A stretch of 56,864 nt of DNA. It comes from Clostridia bacterium (GTDB taxonomy: Bacteria > Bacillota > Clostridia > Oscillospirales > Acutalibacteraceae). The notes beneath the pieces were generated by a model, which worked only from the letters and a program-made list of their open reading frames with translations, was not told the origin of the DNA and did not search any database. Positions 24,173 to 32,338 of this stretch are shown piece after piece. Position 1 is the first letter of the stretch. Each line of letters opens with the position of its first letter. The DNA lies in NCBI GenBank assembly GCA_017435385.1, contig JAFSFB010000020.1:69251-126114 (forward strand). Reading direction: 5' to 3'. The translations under genes and the position numbers were made by a program.

Positions 24173-24952
24173 TTATTTCTCGTTCCTTTTTGCAATTTCA
24201 CAAAGATTTTTATAACTGATTGCCATTGATTCTCTGGGATCGATCTCGCAGATATCCTGCTCTATAACAACATATCTGACACCGCTTTTTTCGCAGGAGC
24301 GGTACATCGCATCAAGATTAAGGTTACCCGTTCCTATTTCGGCAAATGCAGGCTTGTCATCCTTGAACTTATAGTCCTTGAAATGGCAGACCTTCATTCT
24401 TCCTGCAATTTTTTCAATATAATCGCAGGGATTGACTCCGCCGTACTGGAACCAGTAGGTGTCGCCGATGAAGCTGAATTCTTCGGGCTTTGTATCTTCA
24501 ATAAGCATGTCGAAGATTCTTCTGCCGTTTTCAAGCTTTGCAAATTCAAAAGCATGGTTGTGATAAGCGAACTGCAATCCGTTATCGTGCATCCTTCTGC
24601 CGATATCGCTTGTAATTTTAATAAACTCACGGATGCCTTCAACATCGTTGCGGAATTCGCCCGGCATGCCTCCGATGCCGAGAGTATCACAGCCGAGCAT
24701 TTTATGCTCTTTCATTACGGCGTCAAGATCCGTTCTCATTCTGTCAAAAGAAGTGTGAGTTACGCAGACATCCATGTTATATTTTTCGCAGAGGTAAGCA
24801 ACCTTTTCAGCGGGAATCGGACCGATTCCGGAAATCTGAATTACGTTAATTCCGATGCTGTTCAGATATTTAAAAGTTGCTTCACAATCCTCATAATTCT
24901 GAATATAATCACGAAGAGTATAAAGCTGAGCTCCAAGCTTGATTTTACTCAT
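24173..24952 (-). CDS. Sugar phosphate isomerase/epimerase-like TIM-barrel protein
   Basis: A 259-residue xylose-isomerase-like AP-endonuclease-2-superfamily protein. The opening KIKLGAQLYTLRDY and the metal-binding residues in FAYHNHAFEF, FSFIGDTYWFQYGG, VCHFKDYKF and the C-terminal VVIEQD are all present. This matches the IolE/hydroxypyruvate-isomerase-like group that acts on sugars or inositol derivatives; the exact substrate is unknown. The start has GTGGAGGT and a strong promoter at 24981-25009. It heads the operon isomerase, metallophosphoesterase, coiled-coil protein. Confidence 0.85.
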   Translation of the reverse strand: MSKIKLGAQLYTLRDYIQNYEDCEATFKYLNSIGINVIQISGIGPIPAEKVAYLCEKYNMDVCVTHTSFDRMRTDLDAVMKEHKMLGCDTLGIGGMPGEFRNDVEGIREFIKITSDIGRRMHDNGLQFAYHNHAFEFAKLENGRRIFDMLIEDTKPEEFSFIGDTYWFQYGGVNPCDYIEKIAGRMKVCHFKDYKFKDDKPAFAEIGTGNLNLDAMYRSCEKSGVRYVVIEQDICEIDPRESMAISYKNLCEIAKRNEK

Positions 24953-24980
24953 AAAAAGACCTCCACAATATATTTATTAC

Positions 24981-25009
24981 ATTATATAACCTTTTAGATA
25001 AATTTTCAA
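24981..25009 (-). promoter_or_regulatory. Promoter of the isomerase-phosphoesterase operon
   Basis: On the minus strand TTGAAA (25004-25009), exactly 17 bases, and a perfect TATAAT (24981-24986). It lies in the 153-base gap between this operon and the divergent sigK gene. The remainder of the gap is A/T-rich and I see no further structure. Confidence 0.75.
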
Positions 25010-25105
25010 GATTTATATTTTGCTTTATAAACTATTAATCATTTTTTTATATAAAAATTTATATATTTAATTATCCGGATTGGTTGATTTCGGAAATAAT
25101 TTTCG

Positions 25106-25807
25106 GTGGGTGTTAATTTGTTGGGATTAATTATGGAGCTGATCTCGAAAGGACTGCTGTTTTTTGCCCTGCACATTCAGAAAGGGAATTCCTTCCCTCC
25201 TGCTCTGAGCCATAAGGAAGAAAACGAGCTTCTCGAAAAGTTCATGAACGGTGACATTAATGCTAAAAACAAGCTTGTTGAACATAATCTCAGACTTGTT
25301 GCACATATCGTCAAAAAGTACTATTCAAATTCGGAAGAGCAGGACGATCTGATATCGATAGGAACGATAGGTCTGATAAAAGCCATCAATTCCTTTGACA
25401 ATTCAAAAGGAATCAAGCTTGCAACCTTCGCTTCAAAATGTATCGAAAATGAGATTCTGATGTACTTCCGCAGCAAAAAACGGAATTCGCAGGAGATATC
25501 AATAAGCGAACCGATCGATACGGACAGCGAGGGAAATCCGCTGACATTGATCGACATAATCAGCCAGGAGGATGACATCGCTGATGATATTGATCTGCGG
25601 ATCAAAACGGAAATGCTTTACGGATTTATTGAAAAGATAAAGGATGAAAGAGAAAAAACAATTATCATAATGAGATACGGTTTATATAACACGGTTCCTC
25701 ATACACAGAACCAGGTTGCGAAAAAGCTTAACATATCCCGCTCATATGTCAGCAGAATCGAAAAAAAGGTTATTGAAGCTTTGAGAAAGGATTTTAACAT
25801 AAAATAA
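25106..25807 (+). CDS. sigK: Sporulation sigma factor SigK (pro-sigma-K), uninterrupted
   Basis: Sigma-K directs late mother-cell transcription: coat, cortex and dipicolinate synthesis. The 233-residue protein begins with a hydrophobic propeptide (about 1-22, GLLFFAL) followed by HIQKGNSFPPALS. This is the same layout as the B. subtilis pro-sigma-K site cut by SpoIVFB. Region 2 reads LVEHNLRLVAHIVKKYY and DDLISIGTIGLIKAINSF, and region 4 ends with LNISRSYVSRIEKKVIEAL. There is no skin-type insertion. The start is uncertain: GTG at 25106 has a weak ribosome site, while TTG at 25118 lies seven bases after GGTGGG. Both keep the propeptide. Confidence 0.93.
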   Translation: MGVNLLGLIMELISKGLLFFALHIQKGNSFPPALSHKEENELLEKFMNGDINAKNKLVEHNLRLVAHIVKKYYSNSEEQDDLISIGTIGLIKAINSFDNSKGIKLATFASKCIENEILMYFRSKKRNSQEISISEPIDTDSEGNPLTLIDIISQEDDIADDIDLRIKTEMLYGFIEKIKDEREKTIIIMRYGLYNTVPHTQNQVAKKLNISRSYVSRIEKKVIEALRKDFNIK

Positions 25808-25833
25808 AAAGAACCGCCTTTAAAGACGGTTCT
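25801..25833 (-). terminator. Terminator of secG (leftward)
   Basis: A 24-base hairpin (25810-25833, arms AGAACCG and CGGTTCT with further inner pairs and one mismatch). On the minus strand it is followed by TTTTTATTTTA, which overlaps the end of sigK. On the plus strand no T run follows, so sigK may share it poorly. Confidence 0.7.
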
Positions 25834-25849
25834 GATTATTCACTTCATC

Positions 25850-26101
25850 TTATTTAAGGAAAAGGAAAAGAAGCGATGCGCCGAGAGAAAGAACAAAGAA
25901 GATGCCTGCAAGAATCTTTGTGATTTTAACAAGTTTCTGCTCGATTGTCTTGCTCTTGTTTTTGCCGAGGAATGTTTCAGCACCGCCTGCAATCGCACCT
26001 GAAAGACCAGCCTGACGACCTTCCTGTAAAAGGACAACAACTACAAGAGCGATTGATGTAATGATAAGCACAATGCCTAAAACGATTTCATACCAAGCCA
26101 T
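25850..26101 (-). CDS. secG: Preprotein translocase subunit SecG
   Basis: SecG is the small, non-essential subunit of the SecYEG channel. The 83-residue protein has two membrane helices (about 3-22 and 57-80) with the conserved loop VVVLLQEGRQAGLSGAIAGGAETFLGKNKS between them. GGAGGTC lies upstream of the ATG. It has its own promoter (26136-26164) and a terminator. In many Firmicutes rnr and smpB follow secG; here it is alone and convergent with sigK. Confidence 0.93.
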   Translation of the reverse strand: MAWYEIVLGIVLIITSIALVVVVLLQEGRQAGLSGAIAGGAETFLGKNKSKTIEQKLVKITKILAGIFFVLSLGASLLFLFLK

Positions 26102-26135
26102 GAAATGACCTCCATAAAAAATAATGTACTAAAGA

Positions 26136-26164
26136 ATATTAACACACAATAATCAATAATGCAA
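26136..26164 (-). promoter_or_regulatory. Promoter of secG
   Basis: On the minus strand TTGCAT (26159-26164), 17 bases, TAATAT (26136-26141), 35 bases before the secG start. Confidence 0.65.
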
Positions 26165-26229
26165 GATGTTTTTTTAATAATTTTCCAAAAAATACTGGGA
26201 ATTTTAAAAAAATAATTGCAAAATATAAT

Positions 26230-26325
26230 CTTGCAGAGAGGATTACTGCTTGCGTTTGCTGATTTTCTCTGCTGTGAACCGTTCAGCGCTTGCTTTGGCT
26301 CTGAACGGTTCTTTGATTTTATTCA
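26230..26325 (+). ncRNA. Candidate structured small RNA or paired 3' hairpins
   Basis: Two hairpins fill this gap between secG and the topoisomerase gene. Hairpin 1 pairs GCAGAGA (26233-26239) with TCTCTGC (26266-26272). Hairpin 2 pairs GAACCGTTCAG (26276-26286) perfectly with CTGAACGGTTC (26301-26311). On the plus strand hairpin 2 is followed by TTTGATTTTATT, which is terminator-like, and TATAAT lies just upstream (26224-26229) without a good -35. It may be a plus-strand RNA of about 85 bases, or the 3' untranslated end of the leftward topoisomerase mRNA. The choice is inference. Confidence 0.35.
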
Positions 26326-28568
26326 TCAAAAAGAGATATCTGTTCCGCTCCGTCTTCAGAGCTCAGAAGAGCACCTGCGGCAGGAAGATTCTTCGCTTTG
26401 TATCTGTAAGGCTTTGCAAATTCTCCCTCTTTATAATCCCTTGCAAGCATTAGCCGCTGACCTTTTTTCAGAGTCAGAACTCCGACGCCTATCGTGTCCT
26501 TTGTTGTTTTGGGAAGTATCACCGCCGTGTTGACAAGAAGATGTCTGCCGGCACTCGAAACAACAACAAGCTCCTTATCGGCAGGAATATGCATGATATC
26601 GGCAAGCGGAGATTTATCTGAATAAGCTTTAATCAGCTTTTTGCGCTTTGTGACGGTCTGATATGCATTCATATCAATTTTAGCAACCTTGCCGTTCTCA
26701 AAAAAGAACAGCATATATCCGCTGTAATCCGAGGTTACGGCAAGATAAACAGGAACTTCGCCTTCATCCATTTCAAGCTTTGCCGCAACATAATCTCCGA
26801 GAACGCTTGCTTTTGAATCATCAAAGAAGGATGCCGTTGTCTTATACACCTGATGCTTGTTTGTAAAGAAAAGAAGCTCCTTAGCGTTTGTTGTTTCAAA
26901 GGTCTGAGCGATCTCATCGCCGTCCTTAAGCTTATGAACAGAGCTCATTCTTAGCGAAAGAGGAGTTATCTTTTTGAAATAGCCCTCCTTCGTAAAGAAG
27001 AGATGAACAGGATAGTCGGGTATATCTTCTTCGACAGTTGTTTCTTCAATTTCTGCAGAATAAACAATTTCAGTCTTTCTGGGTTTTGCGTATTTCTTGA
27101 TTACTTCCTTGAGCTCAAAAATAATAATCTGCTTGATTCGTTTGGGATTTGAAAGAATATCTTCGAGGTCCTTTATTGCCGCTTCAAGCTTTTCGATATC
27201 CTGAAGCCGTTTGATGATATATTCTCTGTTGAGATGACGGAGCTTTATCTCGGCAACATATTCTGCCTGTATCTTGTCGATCTTGAAGCCGATCATAAGA
27301 TTGGGAACAACTTCGCTTTCTTCATCCGTATTTCTGATGATCTTAATCGCCTTATCGATATCCAGAAGAATTTTTTCAAGACCTCTGAGAAGATGGAGTC
27401 TGTCCTTGGCTCTTTTGAGATCAAATGCAGTTCTTCTTCTGACACAGTCACTTCTGAAATCGATCCATTCATTGAGAAGCTCTTTAACGCCGAGAACTCT
27501 CGGATTCCCCTTGATAAGAACATTGAAGTTGCATGAAAATGTATCCTGAAGCGGAGTTGAAGCATAAAGCCTTTTCATCAGCTTGTCGGGATCTGTTCCT
27601 TTTTTGATATCGATAGTTATTTTAAGACCGTTCAGATCGGTTTCGTCACGGATATCGTTGATCTCCTTGATTGAACCGAGTTTCACCTTTTCAATAATCT
27701 TGTCGATAATAGCTTCGGAGGTTGCTGTCGGAGGAATTTCGGTAATTTCGATGCAGTTATTTGCTTTGTCAAAATTATACCTTGCTCTGACCTTGAAGCC
27801 TCCCCTGCCCGTGCGGTAAATTTCTTCCATAGCGGCTCTGTCATAAATCAGCAGTCCGCCGCCAGAAAAATCAGGTGCAAGAAGCGTATCGGCAATTTCA
27901 TGCTTTGAATTTTTGAGAAGCTCAATGGTTGTTTTGCAGACCTCTTCAAGATTAAAGGAGCATATTGAGCTTGCCATACCTGCGGCGATACCCGTGTTGG
28001 CGTTTACAAGAATGCTCGGATAGGTAACGGGCAGAAGTGCGGGCTCCTTCATCGTGTTATCGAAATTATCAACCATATCAACGGTGTTCTTATCGATATC
28101 CGAGAAAAGCTCAGCGCATATCTTTTCAAGCTTGGCTTCAGTATATCTTGATGCAGCCCACATCATATCTCTCGAAAATGCTTTACCGAAGTTACCTTTT
28201 GAGTCAACATAAGGATGCAGCAGAGCTTCGTAACCCTTGGAAAGTCTGACCATTGTATCATAAATGGCGGCATCGCCGTGAGGATTGAGCTGCATGACCT
28301 GACCGACAATTTTTGCCGATTTAGCCCTCGGTCCGGTCAGAAGTCCCATTTTATACATCATATAAAGTATTTTTCTGTGCGAAGGCTTGAAGCCGTCGAT
28401 CTCAGGTATCGCACGGCTCATAATAACACTCATGGCATAGGGCATGAAGTTATATTCGAGAGTGTCAACAATAGGCTGGCTGACAACCTCTCCCGCTCCG
28501 AGAATATGCGTTTTATCGTCAAGCTTTCTGAGCGAAGCGGTGATATCTTTATTCTTTTTCTTAGCCAT
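26319..28568 (-). CDS. Type II topoisomerase subunit A, divergent ParC-like
   Basis: A 749-residue DNA-breaking subunit of an ATP-dependent type II topoisomerase. The breakage domain shows YAMSVIMSRAIPEIDGFKPSHRKILYMMYKMG (about 44-75, the quinolone-region helix), LNPHGDAAIYDTMVRL, and the active-site Tyr in AASRYTEAKL (about 140). The C-terminal beta-pinwheel part (about 515-735) has no QRRGGKG GyrA box, which argues against gyrase and for a ParC/topo IV-like enzyme. The sequence is clearly divergent from classic ParC. It lies 23 bases after its partner gene with a CGGAGAA ribosome site. Confidence 0.85.
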   Translation of the reverse strand: MAKKKNKDITASLRKLDDKTHILGAGEVVSQPIVDTLEYNFMPYAMSVIMSRAIPEIDGFKPSHRKILYMMYKMGLLTGPRAKSAKIVGQVMQLNPHGDAAIYDTMVRLSKGYEALLHPYVDSKGNFGKAFSRDMMWAASRYTEAKLEKICAELFSDIDKNTVDMVDNFDNTMKEPALLPVTYPSILVNANTGIAAGMASSICSFNLEEVCKTTIELLKNSKHEIADTLLAPDFSGGGLLIYDRAAMEEIYRTGRGGFKVRARYNFDKANNCIEITEIPPTATSEAIIDKIIEKVKLGSIKEINDIRDETDLNGLKITIDIKKGTDPDKLMKRLYASTPLQDTFSCNFNVLIKGNPRVLGVKELLNEWIDFRSDCVRRRTAFDLKRAKDRLHLLRGLEKILLDIDKAIKIIRNTDEESEVVPNLMIGFKIDKIQAEYVAEIKLRHLNREYIIKRLQDIEKLEAAIKDLEDILSNPKRIKQIIIFELKEVIKKYAKPRKTEIVYSAEIEETTVEEDIPDYPVHLFFTKEGYFKKITPLSLRMSSVHKLKDGDEIAQTFETTNAKELLFFTNKHQVYKTTASFFDDSKASVLGDYVAAKLEMDEGEVPVYLAVTSDYSGYMLFFFENGKVAKIDMNAYQTVTKRKKLIKAYSDKSPLADIMHIPADKELVVVSSAGRHLLVNTAVILPKTTKDTIGVGVLTLKKGQRLMLARDYKEGEFAKPYRYKAKNLPAAGALLSSEDGAEQISLFDE

Positions 28569-28591
28569 AATAATTTCTCCGTTCCGTCAGA

Positions 28592-30580
28592 TTAAGAAAC
28601 ATCGGTCAGATCAAGATAGAGGTGACCGTTTTCTGAAATATAATCCTTTCTGCCCGAAAGATTGTCGCCGAGCAGAAGGTCAAATTTATCCGCAGTTTCC
28701 TGAGCCATTGAAGGTTCAATCTTAATCAGTCTGCGGGTTGTCGGATTCATTGTAGTCAGCGACATCATATCGGGATCGTTTTCACCGAGTCCCTTTGAAC
28801 GCTGAATCGAATATTTTTTGTTGCCGATTTCAGCGAGAACATCAGCTTTTTCCTTTTCCGTATATGCAAACCATGTTTCGTCACCGCAGTTGATTTCATA
28901 AAGCGGAGATTCGGCAATAAACACCCTGCCCTCGTCAAAAAGCGTTGGCATGAGTCTGTAGATCATCGTAAGGATAAGCGTTCTGATATGGAAACCGTCA
29001 ACATCGGCATCGGTACAGATTATGATCTTGTTCCAGCGAAGCAGGTCGATATTGAACGAAATCATATCCTTGCCCGATTTATGCTTTGAAGGAACTTCAA
29101 CTCCGCAGCCGATAACCTTGATAAGATCGGTAATAATATCGCTCTTGAAAATTCTGTCGTACTCGGATTTAAGACAGTTGAGGATCTTGCCTCTGACAGG
29201 AATAATTGCCTGAAATTCGGCGTTTCTGGACTGCTTACACGCACCGAGAGCCGAATCACCTTCAACGATGAAGAGCTCACGAAGCTCGGGGTCCTTGCTT
29301 CGGCAGTCAACGAATTTCTGGATTCTGTTTGTAAGATTGCTGACATTCTGTATCAGAGATTCCTTCATGCCGAGTCTTGTTTTTTCAGCTTTGACACGGC
29401 TTCTCATATTGATAAGAACCTGATCGGCGATCTTATTTGCTTCAAGAGGATTTTCAATGAAATAGATTTCAAGCTGATGCTTGATAAAGTCAGTCATAGC
29501 CTCCTGAATGAACTTGTTCGTTATTGCTTTCTTGGTCTGGTTGGCATATGATGTCTGCGTTGAAAACGATGAAATTACAAGCACAAGGCAGTCTTCAATG
29601 TCCTGAAAGCTGATTTTGCTGTCACTCTTCTGATATTTGTTGTTCTGCTTGAGATAGGAGTCGATCTGAGCGACAAATCCGAGCCTTGTTGCCTTATCGG
29701 GTGAGCCTCCGTTTTCAAGGAAGCTCGAGTTATGGTAGAACTCCTTGAGCTGAACCTTGTTTGAAAACGTGAGGGAGATATTCATTTTAAGCTTATAATC
29801 GGCAAGGTCTTCACGGTCCCTGCCCACGGCATCGCCCTGCCATGTCTGAACGGAAGAAAGAGCGTTTTCACCAACGCATTCCTTGACATAGTCTTCAATG
29901 CCGTTTTCATAAAGATACTCGTAGGTTTCAAAGCCTTTTCCTACCTGATTCTTCAGAATAAACTTTACTCCGGCATTGACAACGGCCTGCTTTTTGAGTG
30001 TATCCTGAAAATATTCAAGAGGAATATCAATATCTGTGAAAACATCAAGGTCGGGAAGCCATTTGATTCTTGTTCCCGTGTCTTTCTTGGGATAATCTTC
30101 TTTGACCATATCACCGACGATAAAGCCTTTTTTGAAATTGAGAAGATATCTGTAACCGCCCGTATGAACCTCAGCCTCCATATAATCGGAAGCAAACTGA
30201 GTTGAGCAAAGACCGAGTCCGTTAAGACCCAAAGAATATTCATAGCTTCCGTTATTGTTGGTGTCATACTTACTGCCGGCGTACATTTCACAGAATGCAA
30301 GCTCCCAGTTATATCTTTTTTCCTTATTATTATAATCAACGGGAAGACCTCTGCCGTAATCCTGAACCTCAATTGAATGGTCGGCATAGCGGGTAACAAT
30401 GATCTTGTTTCCGAAGCCCTCTCTCGCTTCGTCAATTGAGTTGGAAATGATTTCAAAAGCAGCATGCTGACAGCCGTCAAGTCCGTCAGAGCCGAAGATA
30501 ACGGCAGGTCTTTTTCTGACCTTGTCGGGGCCTTTAAGGAGAGTCATGCTCTCGTTATTATATTCGGGTTTTTTAGCCAT
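28592..30580 (-). CDS. Type II topoisomerase subunit B, divergent ParE-like
   Basis: The 662-residue ATPase subunit that partners the subunit A gene downstream. From the ATG at 30580 (GGGAGG nine bases upstream), the GHKL ATPase domain shows ISNSIDEAREG, VQDYGRGLPVD and LGLNGLGL. The Toprim part shows IVEGDSALGACKQ where most GyrB/ParE have EGDSAGGSAKQ, CTDADVDGFHIRTL and a C-terminal RSKGLGENDP. The changed Toprim loop and altered QK-loop mark a divergent branch. A chromosomal segregation topoisomerase is the simplest role. Confidence 0.85.
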   Translation of the reverse strand: MAKKPEYNNESMTLLKGPDKVRKRPAVIFGSDGLDGCQHAAFEIISNSIDEAREGFGNKIIVTRYADHSIEVQDYGRGLPVDYNNKEKRYNWELAFCEMYAGSKYDTNNNGSYEYSLGLNGLGLCSTQFASDYMEAEVHTGGYRYLLNFKKGFIVGDMVKEDYPKKDTGTRIKWLPDLDVFTDIDIPLEYFQDTLKKQAVVNAGVKFILKNQVGKGFETYEYLYENGIEDYVKECVGENALSSVQTWQGDAVGRDREDLADYKLKMNISLTFSNKVQLKEFYHNSSFLENGGSPDKATRLGFVAQIDSYLKQNNKYQKSDSKISFQDIEDCLVLVISSFSTQTSYANQTKKAITNKFIQEAMTDFIKHQLEIYFIENPLEANKIADQVLINMRSRVKAEKTRLGMKESLIQNVSNLTNRIQKFVDCRSKDPELRELFIVEGDSALGACKQSRNAEFQAIIPVRGKILNCLKSEYDRIFKSDIITDLIKVIGCGVEVPSKHKSGKDMISFNIDLLRWNKIIICTDADVDGFHIRTLILTMIYRLMPTLFDEGRVFIAESPLYEINCGDETWFAYTEKEKADVLAEIGNKKYSIQRSKGLGENDPDMMSLTTMNPTTRRLIKIEPSMAQETADKFDLLLGDNLSGRKDYISENGHLYLDLTDVS

Positions 30581-30620
30581 TCGGTTAATCCTCCCTGAAA
30601 AGCAAATTTTTACAACTATC

Positions 30621-30648
30621 ATTATACCACATATTGTTTCAATGTCAA
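30621..30648 (-). promoter_or_regulatory. Promoter of the topoisomerase operon
   Basis: On the minus strand a perfect TTGACA (30643-30648), a 16-base spacer and a perfect TATAAT (30621-30626). This is among the strongest promoters in the window. Confidence 0.8.
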
Positions 30649-30680
30649 GCAAATACACAATCTGTTGATTATAATTTTCT

Positions 30681-30718
30681 CAAAAAATAAAGCACCGGAT
30701 TTACCTCCGATGCTTTAT
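30681..30718 (-). terminator. Terminator of the tmk-to-Sm-like operon
   Basis: A hairpin of 12 base pairs with one mismatch (ATAAAGCA-C-CGGA at 30687-30699 with TCCG-A-TGCTTTAT at 30706-30718) and a six-base loop. On the minus strand a T run (complement of AAAAAA, 30682-30687) follows. It is 17 bases after the last gene of the operon. Confidence 0.8.
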
Positions 30719-30734
30719 TATGCTTCATTTTAAA

Positions 30735-31073
30735 TCAGAATATAACGGATTTTTTCTTTCCGTTTTTATTAACGGGATGCTCCTTTACCCTGACGATATA
30801 ATCAAGATTGATGACCTCATCGCCGTCACGGGTGCGTATGCAAAGCCAGTTATCGTTGACTCCCGTTACATTGCATTCAATAACATTTGAACTTCCGTTT
30901 GATACATATACCAAACAGTCTTTACCGACATACCTATTGAAAATATCGCTCATAGCGGTTATACCTCGTTTCTTTCTTTTCTTGATGATCCTTCTGATAT
31001 TGCGGTTATTTTCTTCCCTGAGAATGATAAATAGAACAATAAAAATGATAAAAAAAGGAATAAATGATGTCAA
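30735..31073 (-). CDS. Small membrane-anchored Sm-like barrel protein
   Basis: A 112-residue protein of a clostridial family that I recall as uncharacterised (DUF6897-like; the number is not certain). One N-terminal membrane helix (about 3-19) is followed by a very basic stretch (IKKRKKRG). Then comes a soluble Sm/Hfq-like segment: FNRYVGKDCLVYVSNG, VIECNVTGV, WLCIRTRDGDEVINLDYIVRVKE and a basic tail. The TTG start overlaps the U32 peptidase stop by four bases. An internal ATG at 30953 with GAGGT could make a shorter soluble form of 72 residues. An RNA-binding or lipid-proximal role is inference only. Confidence 0.7.
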   Translation of the reverse strand: MTSFIPFFIIFIVLFIILREENNRNIRRIIKKRKKRGITAMSDIFNRYVGKDCLVYVSNGSSNVIECNVTGVNDNWLCIRTRDGDEVINLDYIVRVKEHPVNKNGKKKSVIF

Positions 31074-32320
31074 AGAATCACACCGCCCTTGCGCTCCATT
31101 CTGAGATACGATCCTGCGGGGATTTCAACGGGACAGTCGAAGCTGAGTTTCATCATCGGATGAGGTGCGTTTTCTATCGCTTCGCCTTCAGCGTTTTTGA
31201 GATTCTTTACGGTTACATTTATCGGCTTAACACCCTTTATCATTATCTCGAGCTCATCGCCCTCATAGAATCTGTTGCGCTGAGAAGCGTAGAGAGTACC
31301 GTCTTTCCAATCTTCCGCAACAGCGGCAACATCAAATTCTCTGACATAGCCTCCGTTATAGAAAATCTGAGCATCATCCATCGGATCGGAATAATAAAAG
31401 CCTGTGCAATACTGACGGTTGCTTGCTCTTCTGACCTCTTCAAGGATCCAATCCTCAGGCTTATAGAGAGGGTCATATCCCGAGCTGACATATCCGTCAA
31501 CAGCGCATCTGTAAGCATTTACGGCAACAGCGGTATAATATGCAGATTTTGCTCTGCCTTCGATTTTGAAGCTGCTGATGCCTGCCTGAGCAAGCTCCGC
31601 AACATGTTCAATGAGGCACATATCCCTCGAATTCATTATGTAGGTTCCCGTTTCATCCTGCTCAACGGGAAAATATTCATTCGGCCTTTTCTCTTCAAGA
31701 AGCGAATAACGCCATCTGCAAGGCTGCGCGCAGTCGCCACGGTTGGAATCCCTGCCCGTCATGTAATTTGACAAAAGGCATCTTCCCGAGAAAGAAACGC
31801 ACATCGCACCGTGAACAAAGCTCTCGATCTCAAGCTCTTTCGGTGTTTTGGCACGGATCTCGGCTATCTCATCAAGAGATATCTCACGGGCGGTTACGAT
31901 TCGCTTTGCGCCCATTTCATAGAAGGCGTTCGCAGCTGCATAGTTAGTGATTCCGGCCTGCGTTGAAATATGAATATCAACATCGTGAGCATGCTTTTTA
32001 ATTATACCGAGAACACCGATATCCGTTACTATAAATGCATCAACTCCGCATTCCTTGGCATATTCAACAAAAGAAGGAAGAGCTTCAAGCTCATTATTCC
32101 TCGGAACGGTGTTGCATGTCAGATAAACCTTGACACCTTTGCTGTGAGCATATTCGCAGGCATCTCTGAGATCTTCTCCGCCGAAGCTTGCCGCCGCAGT
32201 TCTCATTCCGAATCTGTCCGATCCGAGATAAACCGCATCGGCACCGTATTCAATTGCCGCAATAAGTCTTTCCTTATCCCCTGCGGGAGCAAGTATCTCG
32301 GGCTTCAAAAAATTATTCAT
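31070..32320 (-). CDS. U32 family peptidase-like tRNA/rRNA hydroxylation protein
   Basis: A 416-residue member of the U32 family. Characterised members (TrhP/YegQ, RlhA) are Fe-S proteins that hydroxylate RNA bases, whereas the peptidase label is historic. The family hallmark is MCVSFSGRCLLSNYMTGRDSNRGDCAQPCRW (about 170-200), with the conserved Cys ligands. LAPAGDKERLIAAIEYGADAVYLG (about 10-33) is the TIM-barrel N-terminus. The C-terminal domain is the shorter type. It lies 18 bases after mltG in the operon and overlaps the Sm-like gene. Confidence 0.88.
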   Translation of the reverse strand: MNNFLKPEILAPAGDKERLIAAIEYGADAVYLGSDRFGMRTAAASFGGEDLRDACEYAHSKGVKVYLTCNTVPRNNELEALPSFVEYAKECGVDAFIVTDIGVLGIIKKHAHDVDIHISTQAGITNYAAANAFYEMGAKRIVTAREISLDEIAEIRAKTPKELEIESFVHGAMCVSFSGRCLLSNYMTGRDSNRGDCAQPCRWRYSLLEEKRPNEYFPVEQDETGTYIMNSRDMCLIEHVAELAQAGISSFKIEGRAKSAYYTAVAVNAYRCAVDGYVSSGYDPLYKPEDWILEEVRRASNRQYCTGFYYSDPMDDAQIFYNGGYVREFDVAAVAEDWKDGTLYASQRNRFYEGDELEIMIKGVKPINVTVKNLKNAEGEAIENAPHPMMKLSFDCPVEIPAGSYLRMERKGGVIL

Positions 32321-32338
32321 CAGTAATCTCCGAAAAAA

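Noticed and set aside
25106..25807. A skin-type element splitting sigK
   Set aside because: The coding sequence is continuous from propeptide through region 4 with no recombinase or break.
26216..26533. Plus-strand ORFs over the secG-topoisomerase gap
   Set aside because: They run into the antisense of the topoisomerase end and read as Leu/Ser-rich; the hairpin structure is a better explanation of the gap.
31243..31518. Overlapping alternate-frame ORFs in the U32 peptidase gene
   Set aside because: They lack ribosome sites and conflict with the conserved Cys-rich U32 signature in the main frame.
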